From Trichoplax adhaerens (lineage: Eukaryota; Placozoa; Uniplacotomia; Trichoplacea; Trichoplacidae), in NCBI RefSeq assembly GCF_000150275.1, contig NW_002060945.1:7392939-7456938 (forward strand): a DNA stretch of 64,000 nt, read 5' to 3'. A program made the position numbers and the translations under genes. Below, piece after piece: positions 1-11,200 of this stretch. The notes under the pieces are model-generated. The model saw only the letters and a list, made by a program, of their open reading frames with translations, had not been told where the DNA came from and ran no database searches. Every line of letters starts with the position of its first letter. Position 1 is the first letter of the stretch.

Positions 1-410
1 CACCAATAAGGCTTGCTTGTAATAAATCAATCCTGGTATATGAAGAATTTAATTTTATTTTCCTATCGACCTGTATATGTAGGTAAACAACCATCTATTG
101 GCAAAGCGCAATCAGTACCTCAGTCTGGAATTGTATCAGCAACGGTACAGAAATTTTCGGCAACATTCTACTCATTTCTTTCTTTTCTACATTCTCTTAT
201 ATACGCGTATAAAACATTCTGTCATGTTGATAATTAGAATAATCGATGCCATACTATACGCTATTGCTAGTGTATTACCCCTTGTTGAGCGTATTGAAAA
301 TGAACAAACGATATTACCGATATCAAGTTTTGGACCTAATGGATAATTATAATTTCTTGGTAATAGGCTAACGATGGTAAGCGAACGACAAGGACCAATT
401 ATATTTTAAG

Positions 411-812
411 AAATATAGAGTTAAAAAATCTTGGACCTCAATTTGATGATTTAGATTTCTCTTGCTATTTCGATATGGATAATCGAGAACGTAAAAAATG
501 CCCAAAAAGATGTGATTTTCAAGTCAATAAAAAGTCAATGTAAGTACCAGTATCGATATTCATATATTCAAGGTTGAAAGGACATTTTTTATCACACTCT
601 TAAAACATATTATTATGTATGTATTAATATAACCTCTTATTAAAACAAGTGACACATGCGACTGCTTAAATGTGGATTGTCCTGGATGCTATTTCCCTTG
701 CTCAGAGTGTGGTTCGTTAAAATGTGGAGTTGCTTGCAGAGCAAATCGGAAGTGGTTATATGAAAAAGATGAGATAGAAATCGAGCCAATTCTACGTAGT
801 AGAATGCAATAG
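411..812 (+). CDS. ARL14EP: ARL14EP-like protein, C-terminal exons (5' end unresolved)
   Basis: Two exons are visible, 411-539 and 650-812, joined by a 110-bp GT-AG intron (donor gtaagt, acceptor aacaag); the stop is TAG at 810-812. The second exon encodes a Cys-rich block, [20 protein letters not shown], followed by [20 protein letters not shown]. This matches the C-terminal ARF7EP_C domain of ARL14EP, including the CDC-x4-C-x2-C spacing, the C-x2-C-G pair and the RKWLYE tail. In vertebrates ARL14EP links the GTPase ARL14 to myosin 1E during MHC-II vesicle export, and paralogues act in chromatin complexes; the role here is unknown. The Cys pattern suggests zinc binding. The first exon ([11 protein letters not shown] and onward) is less certain, and no start codon could be linked to it, so the gene probably begins in or before the first 400 bases. 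Confidence 0.6.
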
Positions 813-2345
813 AGGTATTGCAATCACTGTAATCATCATAAAGGTGAACGGGATGGCAAAAAAATCTTCATGGTAATTATTCCCATATATTGTATATACG
901 CGTATATGCTGTTTATTATTGTGCAACTCAGAAACAATACATCTTGTTATATCACCAGTTGTTCTTGTCTACTAGTGTGCAATAATAGTGTATGTTGAAA
1001 TTGTACCCTACTTTCCAGCGAATTCTTAATTTAATTATCAACAAGACTTGAGAGGAGATGCAAGTGAATACCTACACTGATGTAATAACTACAATTACTG
1101 ATACAAATATGAGTAGGCAATCTACTGTTAGAGGAGCCTATTTCGTATATTCTTCACTACACTACTAAATTATTACTTTTCAATTTTACTATAAAGTATG
1201 GAACCCATTTGCAAGGTTGTCCAAAATTCGCTATTATTGCTGTAATAATAATAACATGATAAATAAAAATGTTTGATGCTCATTAACCTTGTCAAAAAAC
1301 CTTGATAAAGCATTTGTAAAGATTGGTGATTGCTGACTAACGTGTATGCAGTTTTCAAGAGAGGCAATTATTGTTTCAGCCACGTTTACTCTATTAAATT
1401 ATCTCTGCGCTAGCTAGCGGAAAAAATTCATGACGGAAATTGATTCGAATCTAATAGCAGTTAATTACTTTCAATATATTGACAACGTTTACTGTATTAA
1501 ATTATCTCTGCGCTAGCGGAAAAAAATTCATGACGGAAATTGATTCGAATCTGACAGTAATTAATTACTTTCAATATATTGACAACATTTCTTAATGTTG
1601 ACATGAAACTAGATAACCGTTTTCTAAGGCTCCAAGCTAAGTGATGTTGTATAATATACAGTACAGTAAATCACAAGGTCTTGAGCATTTAATTGGATTA
1701 GCGTTATTCTATCGGTATGATCGATGGGTTAACTGATGTTTACTGGCTGAATGTAATCAAATTATGGCATTTGTCCCAACCTTAGTAGTTTGTAATAGTA
1801 TTGAGATCATAAAATTAATAATTAATAAGATTAATAGCATTGACAAAGATTTAGCGACTAAAGTCTTCAAGAATATTCCGATGTAAATGAATGTACGTAC
1901 AGGCTGTTTAATTTACAGTAACATTTTTATTACCAAAGGAAGACAAAATGCATGCAATTTCGATATAATACACTGTAAATGAGCGAAAATTTATTGGTTA
2001 TGTATGTGTGAATGTGCCATATTTTAAGATGCATATTACAGGTATTCGTTTTAATGATCCGCAATCGATAAATGCACCAAGTTTGTAATCCCTTAACTAT
2101 ACAGTAATTATATGCACACTTCATAATAAGCTACCAAAAGATCGAATATACGTACTTTGTACAATATACAACTTAGGAATACTACCAAACAATAATACCG
2201 AATCAGCTCTAACATATTGAAACCAAGGGAACGCTAGCCAATATAGATACTTTTAAGCTGTAAGTATCAGCTGTCTTCACTAAAGACTTCATCTGACATA
2301 AATTATAACCTATATTAAATATGAAGTTTGTCATACAATTATTTT
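813..2345. other. Intergenic spacer between convergent genes
   Basis: AT-rich sequence with no recognisable gene. It holds a 103-bp tandem duplication (1384-1586), a possible AATAAA signal for the upstream gene near 1262, and an AATAAA on the minus strand (1990-1995) that could serve the GOLM-like gene. Confidence 0.5.
1384..1586. repeat. 103-bp direct tandem duplication
   Basis: Two adjacent copies start at 1384 and 1487, both opening with gtttact and closing with atattgacaac. They differ by a 4-base insertion (ctagctagcgg against ctagcgg) and a few substitutions. No coding content was recognised. Confidence 0.85.
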
Positions 2346-5300
2346 CTAAGCGACCTCGATGTCATCGCTACTAACTTTTGAATTTTTTTTTTGCTTAGTA
2401 TCATTATTAACTAGCACTTCATTTTTTTCATTTTGCTTTGACGAACTTTTAGCAGGTCTATCGATTTCTTTTTGATCATGAGGATCTCTTTCATTTGAAT
2501 CAATCGTATCATCATCAGCTATTTTTTCGGCATTATCATTACGAGATGCAGATTTTTCATCCTTATTCTTGCCCTTTAATGATATGTTGACTTTTGAGTC
2601 CTGCTTACTTTCAGATTCTTTATCTTCACTTGTATCAGTTTCACCTTTTTTCAATTTAGCAGATTCGAATTTTGCGCCTTGCTTACGTTCAGATTCTTTA
2701 TCTTCACTTGTATCAGTCTCACCTTTTTTCAATTTAGTAGATTTGGATTTTGTGGCCTGCTTACTTCCAGACTCGTTATCTTCACTTGTATCAGTCTCAC
2801 CTTTTTTCAATTTAGTAGATTTGGATTTTGTTGCCTGTTTACTTCCAGACTCGTTATCTTCACTTGTATCAGTCTCACCTTTTTTCAATTTAGTAGATTT
2901 GAATTTTGTGGCCTGCTTACTTCCAGACTCGTTATCTTCACTTGTATTACTTTCACCGTTTTTCAATTGAGCAGATTCCGATTTTGTGTCCTGCTTGCTT
3001 TTAGATTTATTGGCTTCACCCATATCAGTTTCGCCTTTTTCCAATTTAGTAGATTTTGCTTTTACGTTCTGTTTACTTTTAGATTGAGAATCTTCACTTG
3101 TATTACTATTGTCTTTTTTCGATTGAGCAGGTTTGCTTAAAACGTTTGAGTTGCTAGAAGTGTCAACACCAGTGTCGCTATTTTCCTCCTTTTCATCTAA
3201 TTCAGATGATTTCTTTTCGGGGAGACGAGAGCTGTTCTCTCTTGGCTTATTCTAAATATAATTTGTAATATAAATTTAAACATTAGTTTTATAAAAGCAA
3301 TGCCTAGAGGTAGTTATTAAGGAAGTATTTGGTCGCAAAAGTCCTTCAACAGCTTAGTATCTCTAACAATGCATTCAACTATGCTCAATAGAGGGTTTAT
3401 CTATTGCATCATATAACGTTTAAATACCTTCTTCTTGGTGTCTTTACTTTCGTTATCATTGGATTCACTTTCGGTAAGTTGAGATTTTTTGGCTTGTGAA
3501 AGTTAAATTATGGATAAGATTGTCGTCATAAAATAGAATTAAAATGTGCGTTTTAATTTAAGGCGCATATACAGTATATAGATGATAATTATATAAATAA
3601 TTTGCGTTGTACTTTTTTAGGTACCAACGTAAACGTACCTTTGTTTTCACCGTCAGTTTTAGTGTTGTCCTTGTTGGGAATTCTTTAGTACAGAAAAATA
3701 CAGTATTAATCAATCATCAGGCGCAACTGATGTATCCTATACTGTTATACAATTACATTCATTTATTCGAATCACAGTACAATGTTATGAACGTAGGCAA
3801 TGTTCGTAAATGAACAGTCGTATCTTCCTACTGAAGTTCGTAAAAGCTCGCATAGTTACATTAGAATAACTGATAGAAATCAATAGGTAGTTTTATTCGA
3901 TGGAGTAAGTTACTAATGCAAGGAAATACATTAAAAGCGTACAAACATTTGTTAGGTAAATACTAAGGTATCATATCATCTTGTTACATAATCAAAGTCG
4001 CTTATTATTATCATTCTGCCTATTACTGTATATACCGTATATGAGATATTATGCTGTTGTTAAGATATACTATCCCATATTATGAATAAGGACTTAAGCG
4101 TGCTAGCAATATAGTACATTACTTAATTTTATTCCCGCGATTGTCATGTTTGGCGATGTCCTATTTAAATAGGTAAATACTACAATCATTCACATTTTCT
4201 TCCCTTACCCTTTGCAGGATTTCTGCAAGTCGTCGAATTTCTTTTGTAGTAGCAAATGCGAGGCTATGTGAAGGGAATAATAGGGTTATTAATGAGAAAT
4301 TTAAATTCAGCGTAATATACGGTATAATCATCATCTATATACAAGATAACGTCCGTACTCGTATATAGCAACTACTGTAGTGTAGAATTTGAAAAATTAT
4401 CCAATCACATCAGTAACGATTTAATCATTGTAGTCAAAAATCTCTACTTCTTATATATACATATATATATACAATAATTATTATTAAATAATATATCTAT
4501 ATTCATGTACGGTATACTTCAAGCTGACTCAATATGAATATAGTTTAAAAATACCTTCTAACTCGTTGGAATCGCGTTTTCCTTGATCCTATTTGAAAAC
4601 GTTAATGAATACTTATTTATCGAGCATAAAAATTGGCAATTTTAGCAATTGACTTGAAGTATTGTCAACTTTAATTATGTTACAGTACGCACAGATCAAG
4701 CATGCTAATTTGTAATACTACTGAGTAGAGGACATGCTACTTGAATGATATACATCTCGTACATACTGTCGGTTTAAGTTAGCATGTACAATCACAGTAT
4801 AGTAGGTTGCATGAGTATATTTCGATAGAATAGGTATACCAATGGAACATACTGTGCAATGTCCATTATAATTATCATGATGGCATATTTGTTGTCAAGA
4901 ATAAAACAAACTACACAGTCGACTTGAATGTTTGGCGAGGTAATCTCTTTGTCCTACACATAGACTAAGCAGTATTGGCAAGAACATAAAAAGTAGACTA
5001 GCGCTAAAAATTTAAAAATTAAAACAACACTATTATTTGTTCTAAGGTAGGAATTGAACGTGATAACGATTGAACTATTAATGAGGCAGCATAGCAATCC
5101 TCGCTTTCGTTCTTCTACTCTATGGATTGATGATGGGAGAAAATTGCAGGTTACAACCATTTGGCAACTTCATAAGAGCGATCACTTTGTAAGGTTAGGA
5201 CTGTGCTAGTATTACTATGATAGCTACGAGGTTTGTATACAACGATTGCGTACAAGAGTATGAGTATTTTAATTTTCGTTTGGATCGTAGAACAAAAATA

Positions 5301-5795
5301 CTACCGTAAGGTTGTAGCATGATCGTCATGGGTTAGGTAGTGCTGTACCTTCATATCACCAAGCTGAGTATTGAGTTGCTTGGTGGAATTTTTACAGGTA
5401 TCTCTTTCCTCTTTAAGTTGTTGTGATGATTCTTTTAATTTTGCATTAACATTTCTTAATCGGTCAATATCTGTGGTTAATTCCGCTTTATGACTTTCTA
5501 AATGCATCATTTTGTTCTTGAGCTCGGTCATTTGCGATTGTTGAAGATTTTTATTGGATTCATGAAGTTTATCTTTCTCAGCCAAGCGTTCCTCTAATAT
5601 CTTATTTCGCTTTTCAAGATCTGCATTTTTATCTGATAAGCCATTCTTTTCCATCGATGATTGATCTAACCGTTCCGAGAGCATTTTGATTCTATTGGAT
5701 AAACCAACATAGTGTACAGTTGCCATAATGACGAAGATAGTAACACCGATAGCAAGTAATCGAATGCGATTACGATTTGAATTATGTCCATTCAT
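2346..5795 (-). CDS. GOLM1/GOLM2-like type II Golgi membrane protein with charged repeat tail
   Basis: Four exons on the minus strand: 5795-5349, 4588-4555, 3492-3428 and 3251-2346. All junctions are GT-AG and in phase, giving 1452 bases or 483 residues; the stop is TAG at 2348-2346. After a short basic N-terminus there is one membrane segment (about residues 13-32, LLAIGVTIFVIMATVHYVGL), then a long heptad-rich coiled coil (about 34-149), then an acidic and lysine-rich tail. A signal anchor followed by a lumenal coiled coil and a charged tail is the layout of GOLM1 (GP73) and GOLM2 (CASC4), which cycle through the cis-Golgi. The third exon only reads through from the acceptor ttcacaag. The tail contains about seven copies of a 26-residue repeat (KKGETDTSEDNES and onward). 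Triadin- or junctin-like proteins are an alternative reading, but they lack the coiled coil. Confidence 0.6.
2590..3115 (-). repeat. 78-bp coding tandem repeat (26-residue unit) in GOLM-like gene
   Basis: About seven in-frame units of 78 bases encode variants of STKLKKGETDTSEDNESGSK. The central three or four copies are nearly identical and the outer ones have diverged, a pattern of recent internal expansion. Low complexity also leaves all frames of the opposite strand open; those antisense ORFs are artefacts. Confidence 0.9.
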
Positions 5796-6584
5796 GATCG
5801 CAATATTGGCCTACTACAGCAATAGAAACTTTAACCTAATCGATCCTACTATGACACACCACACTGACTCTTGTGCAATGGATATCTACTACACAAGTTA
5901 ATACAACGTATCGGACACGAGAACGATTGGATGCCAATATGAATTGAACTAATCTTCCTAATCGATCCTGTTGAAAATGAGTGGGAAGAAAATGGGAAGA
6001 AAATGAACAATTTTTCCAGTCGTCTACTCCACGATTAGCCACCACAAGTCGAACCTTTCTCTGGTAGTGGCCGAGGGCAAAACGTGCTACTGCATAGTAT
6101 CGCTACCCATGTACCGCCTTCCATTGCCATACGAAACCTTTTCAAAATTGAATGGATGGATGGCGCAAGCGACACCCGCTCGCTTTTTCCTACTCAGTAC
6201 GGTACAGTACGGACGGAGTGACTAGAGGACAGTGATGTGATCAGAGTGTTCTAGTCAGGACCCTGCTCTAATAATAACACTATAACAATCTCTCGCGTCC
6301 TCCATACAATTCCCCCCTACCGTGATAGGATAGGATAGCGCATTGTACAATGTCCATGTGCAGACAGAATTGGAGGATCAAGATGGCGTTCATGAAGGCC
6401 ATCATGATTTTCCATCCAAGTCTTTCTATCTGTTCTAATTTATGAGTCGTGCAGTAAAGTTTGAGCTTTTTTTCTTCTTTTACTTTACCTCTCTGCCAAC
6501 ACTGGTGTCATAACCCTACATACGAGTACAGTATAGGTAGCCGAAAACAAAATGAAATGCCACAGTATGTGGCGCGTATTTCAG
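5796..6584. promoter_or_regulatory. Possible promoter region of the GOLM-like gene
   Basis: The interval lies upstream of the GOLM-like start codon (5795, minus strand) and looks less AT-rich than its surroundings. It contains a YY1-like AAGATGGCG around 6381-6389, in which an ATG opens a 20-codon ORF (MAFMKAIMIF and onward) that could not be linked to any following exon. No TATA box is evident. Confidence 0.3.
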
Positions 6585-7317
6585 TCCGTCAAAAACAAAT
6601 GGCCGAATCTACAATATCGGTTGGACGTTGCATCCATTCGTCTTGCACCAGCACTAAAAGTGCGTAAATGGATGTTATAGTATCGGTGTGTCATCGTTAA
6701 CATCTCAGCTGAGAAGGGTAAGTAATGATTTACCGAAACCAAAAAGAAATGCTACAGTATGTGGCGCGTATTTCAGTCCGTCAAAAACAAATGGCCGAAT
6801 CGACAATATCAGTTGGACGTTGTATCCATTCGTCTTGCACCAGCACTAAAAGTGCGTAAATGGACGAAATTGTTTAATAGTATCGGTGTGTCATCGTTAA
6901 CATCTCAGCTGAGAAGGGTAAGCAATGATTTACCGAAACCAAAAAGAAATGCTACAGTATGTGGTGCGTATTTCAGTCCGTCAAAAACAAATGGCCGAAT
7001 CGACAATATCAGTTGGACGTTGCATCCATTCGTCTTGCACCAGCACTAAAAGTGCGTAAATGGATGAAATTGTTTAATAGTATCGGTGTGTCATCGTTAA
7101 CATCTCAGCTGAGAAGGGTAAGCAATGATTTACCGAAACCAAAAAGAAATGCTACAGTATGTGGCGCGTATTTCAGTCCGTCAAAAACAAATGGCCGAAT
7201 CGACAATATCGGTTGGACGTTGCATCCATTCGTCTTGCACCAGCACTAAAAGTGCGTAAATGGACAAAATTGTTTAATAGTATCGGTGTGTTATCGTTAA
7301 CATCTCAACTGAGAAGG
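6585..7317 (+). repeat. Four tandem copies of a 200-bp exon-plus-mini-intron-like unit
   Basis: Exon-like modules start at 6585, 6777, 6977 and 7177, each directly after an acceptor-like tatttcag and ending in AGAAGG followed by gtaagc or gtaagt. In copies 2-4 the module is 141 bases (47 codons, phase 0 at both ends) and fully open (SVKNKWPNRQYQLDV and onward, ending SLTSQLRR). The 59-bp spacer between modules looks like a mini-intron. Copy 1 has an 8-base deletion that breaks the frame. Copies are almost identical, spacers included. The peptide was not recognised. It could be a tandemly duplicated exon of an unidentified gene or a plain satellite that happens to read open. Confidence 0.8.
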
Positions 7318-7333
7318 GTAAGCAATGATTTAA

Positions 7334-7576
7334 ACAACAATCTTTGCTATACTCGTAGGGTCTACTGGACATTGTGCAGTACTGGTACAGCGCATAAAAG
7401 CATCATTTAATAACGCCTTGGACATCATCTCAGTGGGGGAAAGTCTAGAATTGAATCAATATTCATCGCAATCTCAAAATTCGCTTAACGAACGAGTACT
7501 TGCATCAAGTATCGTCAATGCAGATGGTATCATGATGTGCTTTGCTGTAGTCTGTAACGCTGCCATTAGACAGTAG
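7334..7576 (+). other. 80-codon open stretch downstream of the 200-bp repeats; possible exon
   Basis: One frame stays open for 80 codons up to TAG at 7574-7576. It contains GSTGHCAVLVQRIKASFNNA, then ALDIISVGESLELNQYSS and LNERVLASSIVNADG. The residue make-up looks more protein-like than the surrounding AT-rich ORFs. A usable acceptor may be ctcgtag ending at 7353-7354, but its phase does not match the preceding repeat module (phase 0), so no confident gene model results. No family was recognised. Confidence 0.25.
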
Positions 7577-7896
7577 TAAACTAACTGCATGGCTACTTTA
7601 CCAGCGCACTTGCAAACAGTTCCATGTGCAGTTCTAAACTTCCAGGCGTGCTGGTGCTGCTGTGCAGTTAAAATGACCGGTGAAAAAGTCCTTTGCTGTT
7701 CTCCTCTTTTTCTTCAGCAATCCCTGCATAGTACAGTATAAATTCCTTCATACCACTATTGCACCCGCAAGATTATCATCTACTGTACATAACTGTGCAG
7801 TGTCTACTCCTCTTATAAGTTCATCTAGGAAACGACAGAATCCAAATCAACCGCTTGCCTTAAATGCACATACAGTATCATTGCAACTGATGTACC

Positions 7897-8227
7897 TTAT
7901 GCACAGTGATACAGATTACTGGCAGTCTTTGACCCATAAATAGGAAGAAAGGTATTTACTGCAAGTACACACTTGGCTCGCATCAAATTACAAGCTAGAG
8001 AACAGTAATACCAATACTATACAGGTTAATTTATATGTGAAAGACCGCTGCCCTGAAATAAACTTGGGCAAATTCTCAACATTCCAACTCATTACGATAT
8101 GTGTTTTTGGCCTCCAATACCGAGCTACATTTTTTCTATCTCTATGTACTCTAGCTGGTCCAACCACTAGCAACGCAAGCCAGCAAAAGATGATGACAGC
8201 TAAAATTAGAATTCCAATAATACACAT
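7897..8227 (-). CDS. Candidate two-exon small membrane protein, unrecognised
   Basis: An ATG at 8227 opens 68 codons: a hydrophobic segment (residues 3-25, containing IGILILAVIIFCWLALLVVG), then a basic stretch (PARVHRDRKNVARYWRPK) and a polar region. A donor CCT/gtatag at 8022 and an acceptor acttgcag ending at 7959 join it in phase to a second exon (7958-7897) ending in TAA, for 88 residues in total. The membrane segment followed by Arg/Lys is typical of a signal anchor or a single-pass protein. The donor is weak and no family was recognised, so this is only a candidate. Confidence 0.25.
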
Positions 8228-11200
8228 TCAATATTACATTGAACGCATCATCTTTTTAAATCCTCCATTTCTTATTAATAAGATGATTAGATAGATGCTG
8301 ACACTATTTCTGAAATGAGCACAAAAAATGGAGGGGGCTATAAAAGTTAAAACATATAGCCTTCACGGCTATCATATGCAATAAAAATTCAAAAAGAATA
8401 GAATACCACCATATCAAGTTAATTTAATTGAATTCATTAACGTAGTTAATTAGCTTAAATTGTCTGTTTTTGTTCTCTACAGCGTGATTTAAAAAAACAT
8501 GTAATCATCTGATTGAATGTATTTTAATTTTTTCGAATCTGTAAGTTTTCATCCATTCCTATAATAATGTCTAAAGGTTTTTAAAAGTGCCTAAATCATG
8601 CTTGTCAAAAGTCAAGAAAGGCAGGCCTTAAGTACAAGTATGGTAGGCACAAAGTGAAAAATGGTACACCACGCGTACTACAAGTACATTGGATATCCAC
8701 TTGGATATAAATACTTCTATCTATCTGTAATAAAACGTTTGTATGATAAATAAGGCTATCAATAAATTTTATCTTACTTGCAATATTGAACTGTATGTCT
8801 TTTCAACGTGCAATACATAGTTGTACGTCCAAAATATACTTTAGAATTGTTGGATTTTATTACAGCATTTTACAAAGCATGCTCGCTATCGTTATAAGGC
8901 ATCTGTGCCTTATCGTCCTTCATTATGACATTTTTGCCTTTACAATATTCGATTTTATTCTATTTTATCATGCTGTACTATAAAGCTTCCACTTCACAGA
9001 TAGACTACGATATCGACATATACATCTATCGATAAATAGCAATTAGTGAATTTAATGTTGGAGCGTGATGTCCTATTGTCGTGTTAAAGGGACGATTTCA
9101 ACTACTATATAGTAGAAAGATATTATTATTACCGTAGTCGCTTATAAATAAAGTATGACATATGGTATTTCATAATAAGATAGTGTACATACTACTTGCG
9201 GATATTTGTCCTAGTATGTCATGATAATATTTATTTGAACAGTCTACAACTGTTATAATTCAGTAAAGCGAAGTATTGGTGTAAAGTTATATCCAAGCAT
9301 AAAGTTTCCATCGCATTAGAGATATAGCAGATTACATCTTTTATTGATCAATAGATATGTCGAGTAAATTTGTCTGTATTGATTCATGATTTAAACTTTC
9401 TAGATGAAATTAATTGAAAGTAATCCTTGGACTACTAGTGCTTGTACAATAGTGCTCGTCTCTAACAAGTAACATACATTTCATACTAGAGTACACGTAG
9501 AAGACATCGTTTAGCTTGTTTTACATTTATAATTAATTAATTAGTAGTACCTTAATAGCTATTTTCATTCAAATATTTTCAAATAATACAATGTATGCGT
9601 ATCGTAAACAGTCTACATTATAATATAGATTAGTGCAGTAACTATCCTATTATTACACTTTCGATTAGTGCTTTGCTGCATTGATTTATGGTATTACAGC
9701 ATTTGCTTTAAAGCATTTAATTCACCGTCCAGTATTCATATCAGTTGATTGCAAACTAGTCAATTTTGCACATCGAGATGGCATCGCCAAAGATAAATTG
9801 CGTAATACATTATTTTAATAAAGGTCTAACCTACAGTATACATTTTCGTTGATTGTACGGTACAAGTTTGCTTTAATGTTATAAAATCATAGAGCACTGA
9901 TATTATCCATGAATACAGTAAGTGTGGAATATCTGTATGAGAAATTAGCAGTCCTACAAGCTGAATTGTACAACAATTAAACGATAATTTTGAAGTTAGA
10001 CACGAATTTAAGTAAAATACTTTTCAAGTTTACATAGACAAAAACCGTGACTATCCTTGGCTTTTAACGGCCTTGTGGCTACTAAAAGATGTTTAAAGAA
10101 TTTTACAAATACAGTATCATTATAAGATTGGAGGACTACAATTAATATGGCTTTTATACTTTCTTGGCTTAATGACTGAATGCTGGAAGCAATATTGCTA
10201 AATAATACTTCAAAGGATCGTTTATGATATTATTAAATAATCGGTTATATTCCTTGAAAATTCTTTATGACAACTAAAATATTTCTTATTTCTCTTTCAA
10301 TGACCATGTTAACATGATTGACGTGCAGGATATTTGAAATTTAATTCGTATTTAACCTTTGAAGAAGTTAATGCTAGGGGCAATTTTAGTAAAATGGGAT
10401 AATTAAGCTTTCCTTCATTTTATGGTGTACGCGTGTTATTGTCAGTCCTTAGTATATTACTTTTGGTACATAGTACTGTACAACAGCCGTATACTGGCTA
10501 TAAGCTATGGTCATTACTAGTCATAATAAGTGCAATGGAATACTCAAACTATTATAATTGAAGCACATTAAAATTTAATTTATCTAATTTTTGTGCTATA
10601 TTTATGGTACCACTCATGGCATATCGTTAATTTTCATCTTTTTACAAAAGTAACCGGAAATATATTATATATTGCTAAATGTAGAGATGGGTGCGATAAA
10701 AATGATTAAGTTGTATTGACTAAAGTTTATAGTTAGCACAGGTATTCAACTTTGCTATTTTGGTAATATTTTTAAAACCGGTGACAGTGTATTGATAATA
10801 CAATAAGTATTTGGCTACAATGTCTACTTATAATGTCAAATAACTGATATAAAATAGGCAATTGACAAAGCTGATAGCAACAAATTAGTAGTTCGATGTC
10901 TAGAAGAAATTGATTAATTAAGTAAAATAAAGACTTGTAAATTATAAAGGAATATCGATAAGTATAGATAAATTCTTATTCTGGCCTACCATTGACTATC
11001 TATCTGCCTACAATACTTATCAATCAATCACTAAAATGGTTATAATTCTACTATTTTTAGCTTTAATAAGTAAATTATTATCTATCCTTATAACCTTACT
11101 GCACTTTTATCCGCCGACAATATATTCAATTCTATTTACTTTCTTCAAACCCAGTTAACATTATTACTATTTAGTTAATCGTATCAATAATGCTAGGCTT

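Noticed and set aside
1384..1586. Same unit length (103 bases) as the CRE array
   Set aside because: The two repeats share no sequence similarity; the equal length appears to be coincidence.
2569..3140. Plus-strand ORFs of 133 and 153 codons with Phe/Leu/Ser-rich repeats
   Set aside because: They are antisense readings of the 78-bp coding repeat of the GOLM-like gene, whose minus-strand frame has proper splice sites, a membrane anchor and a stop.
5301..5348. Extension of GOLM-like exon 1 to the ORF stop
   Set aside because: Ending at AAG/gtacag (5349) keeps phase with the next exon; ending at the later donor puts the next exon out of frame with an early stop.
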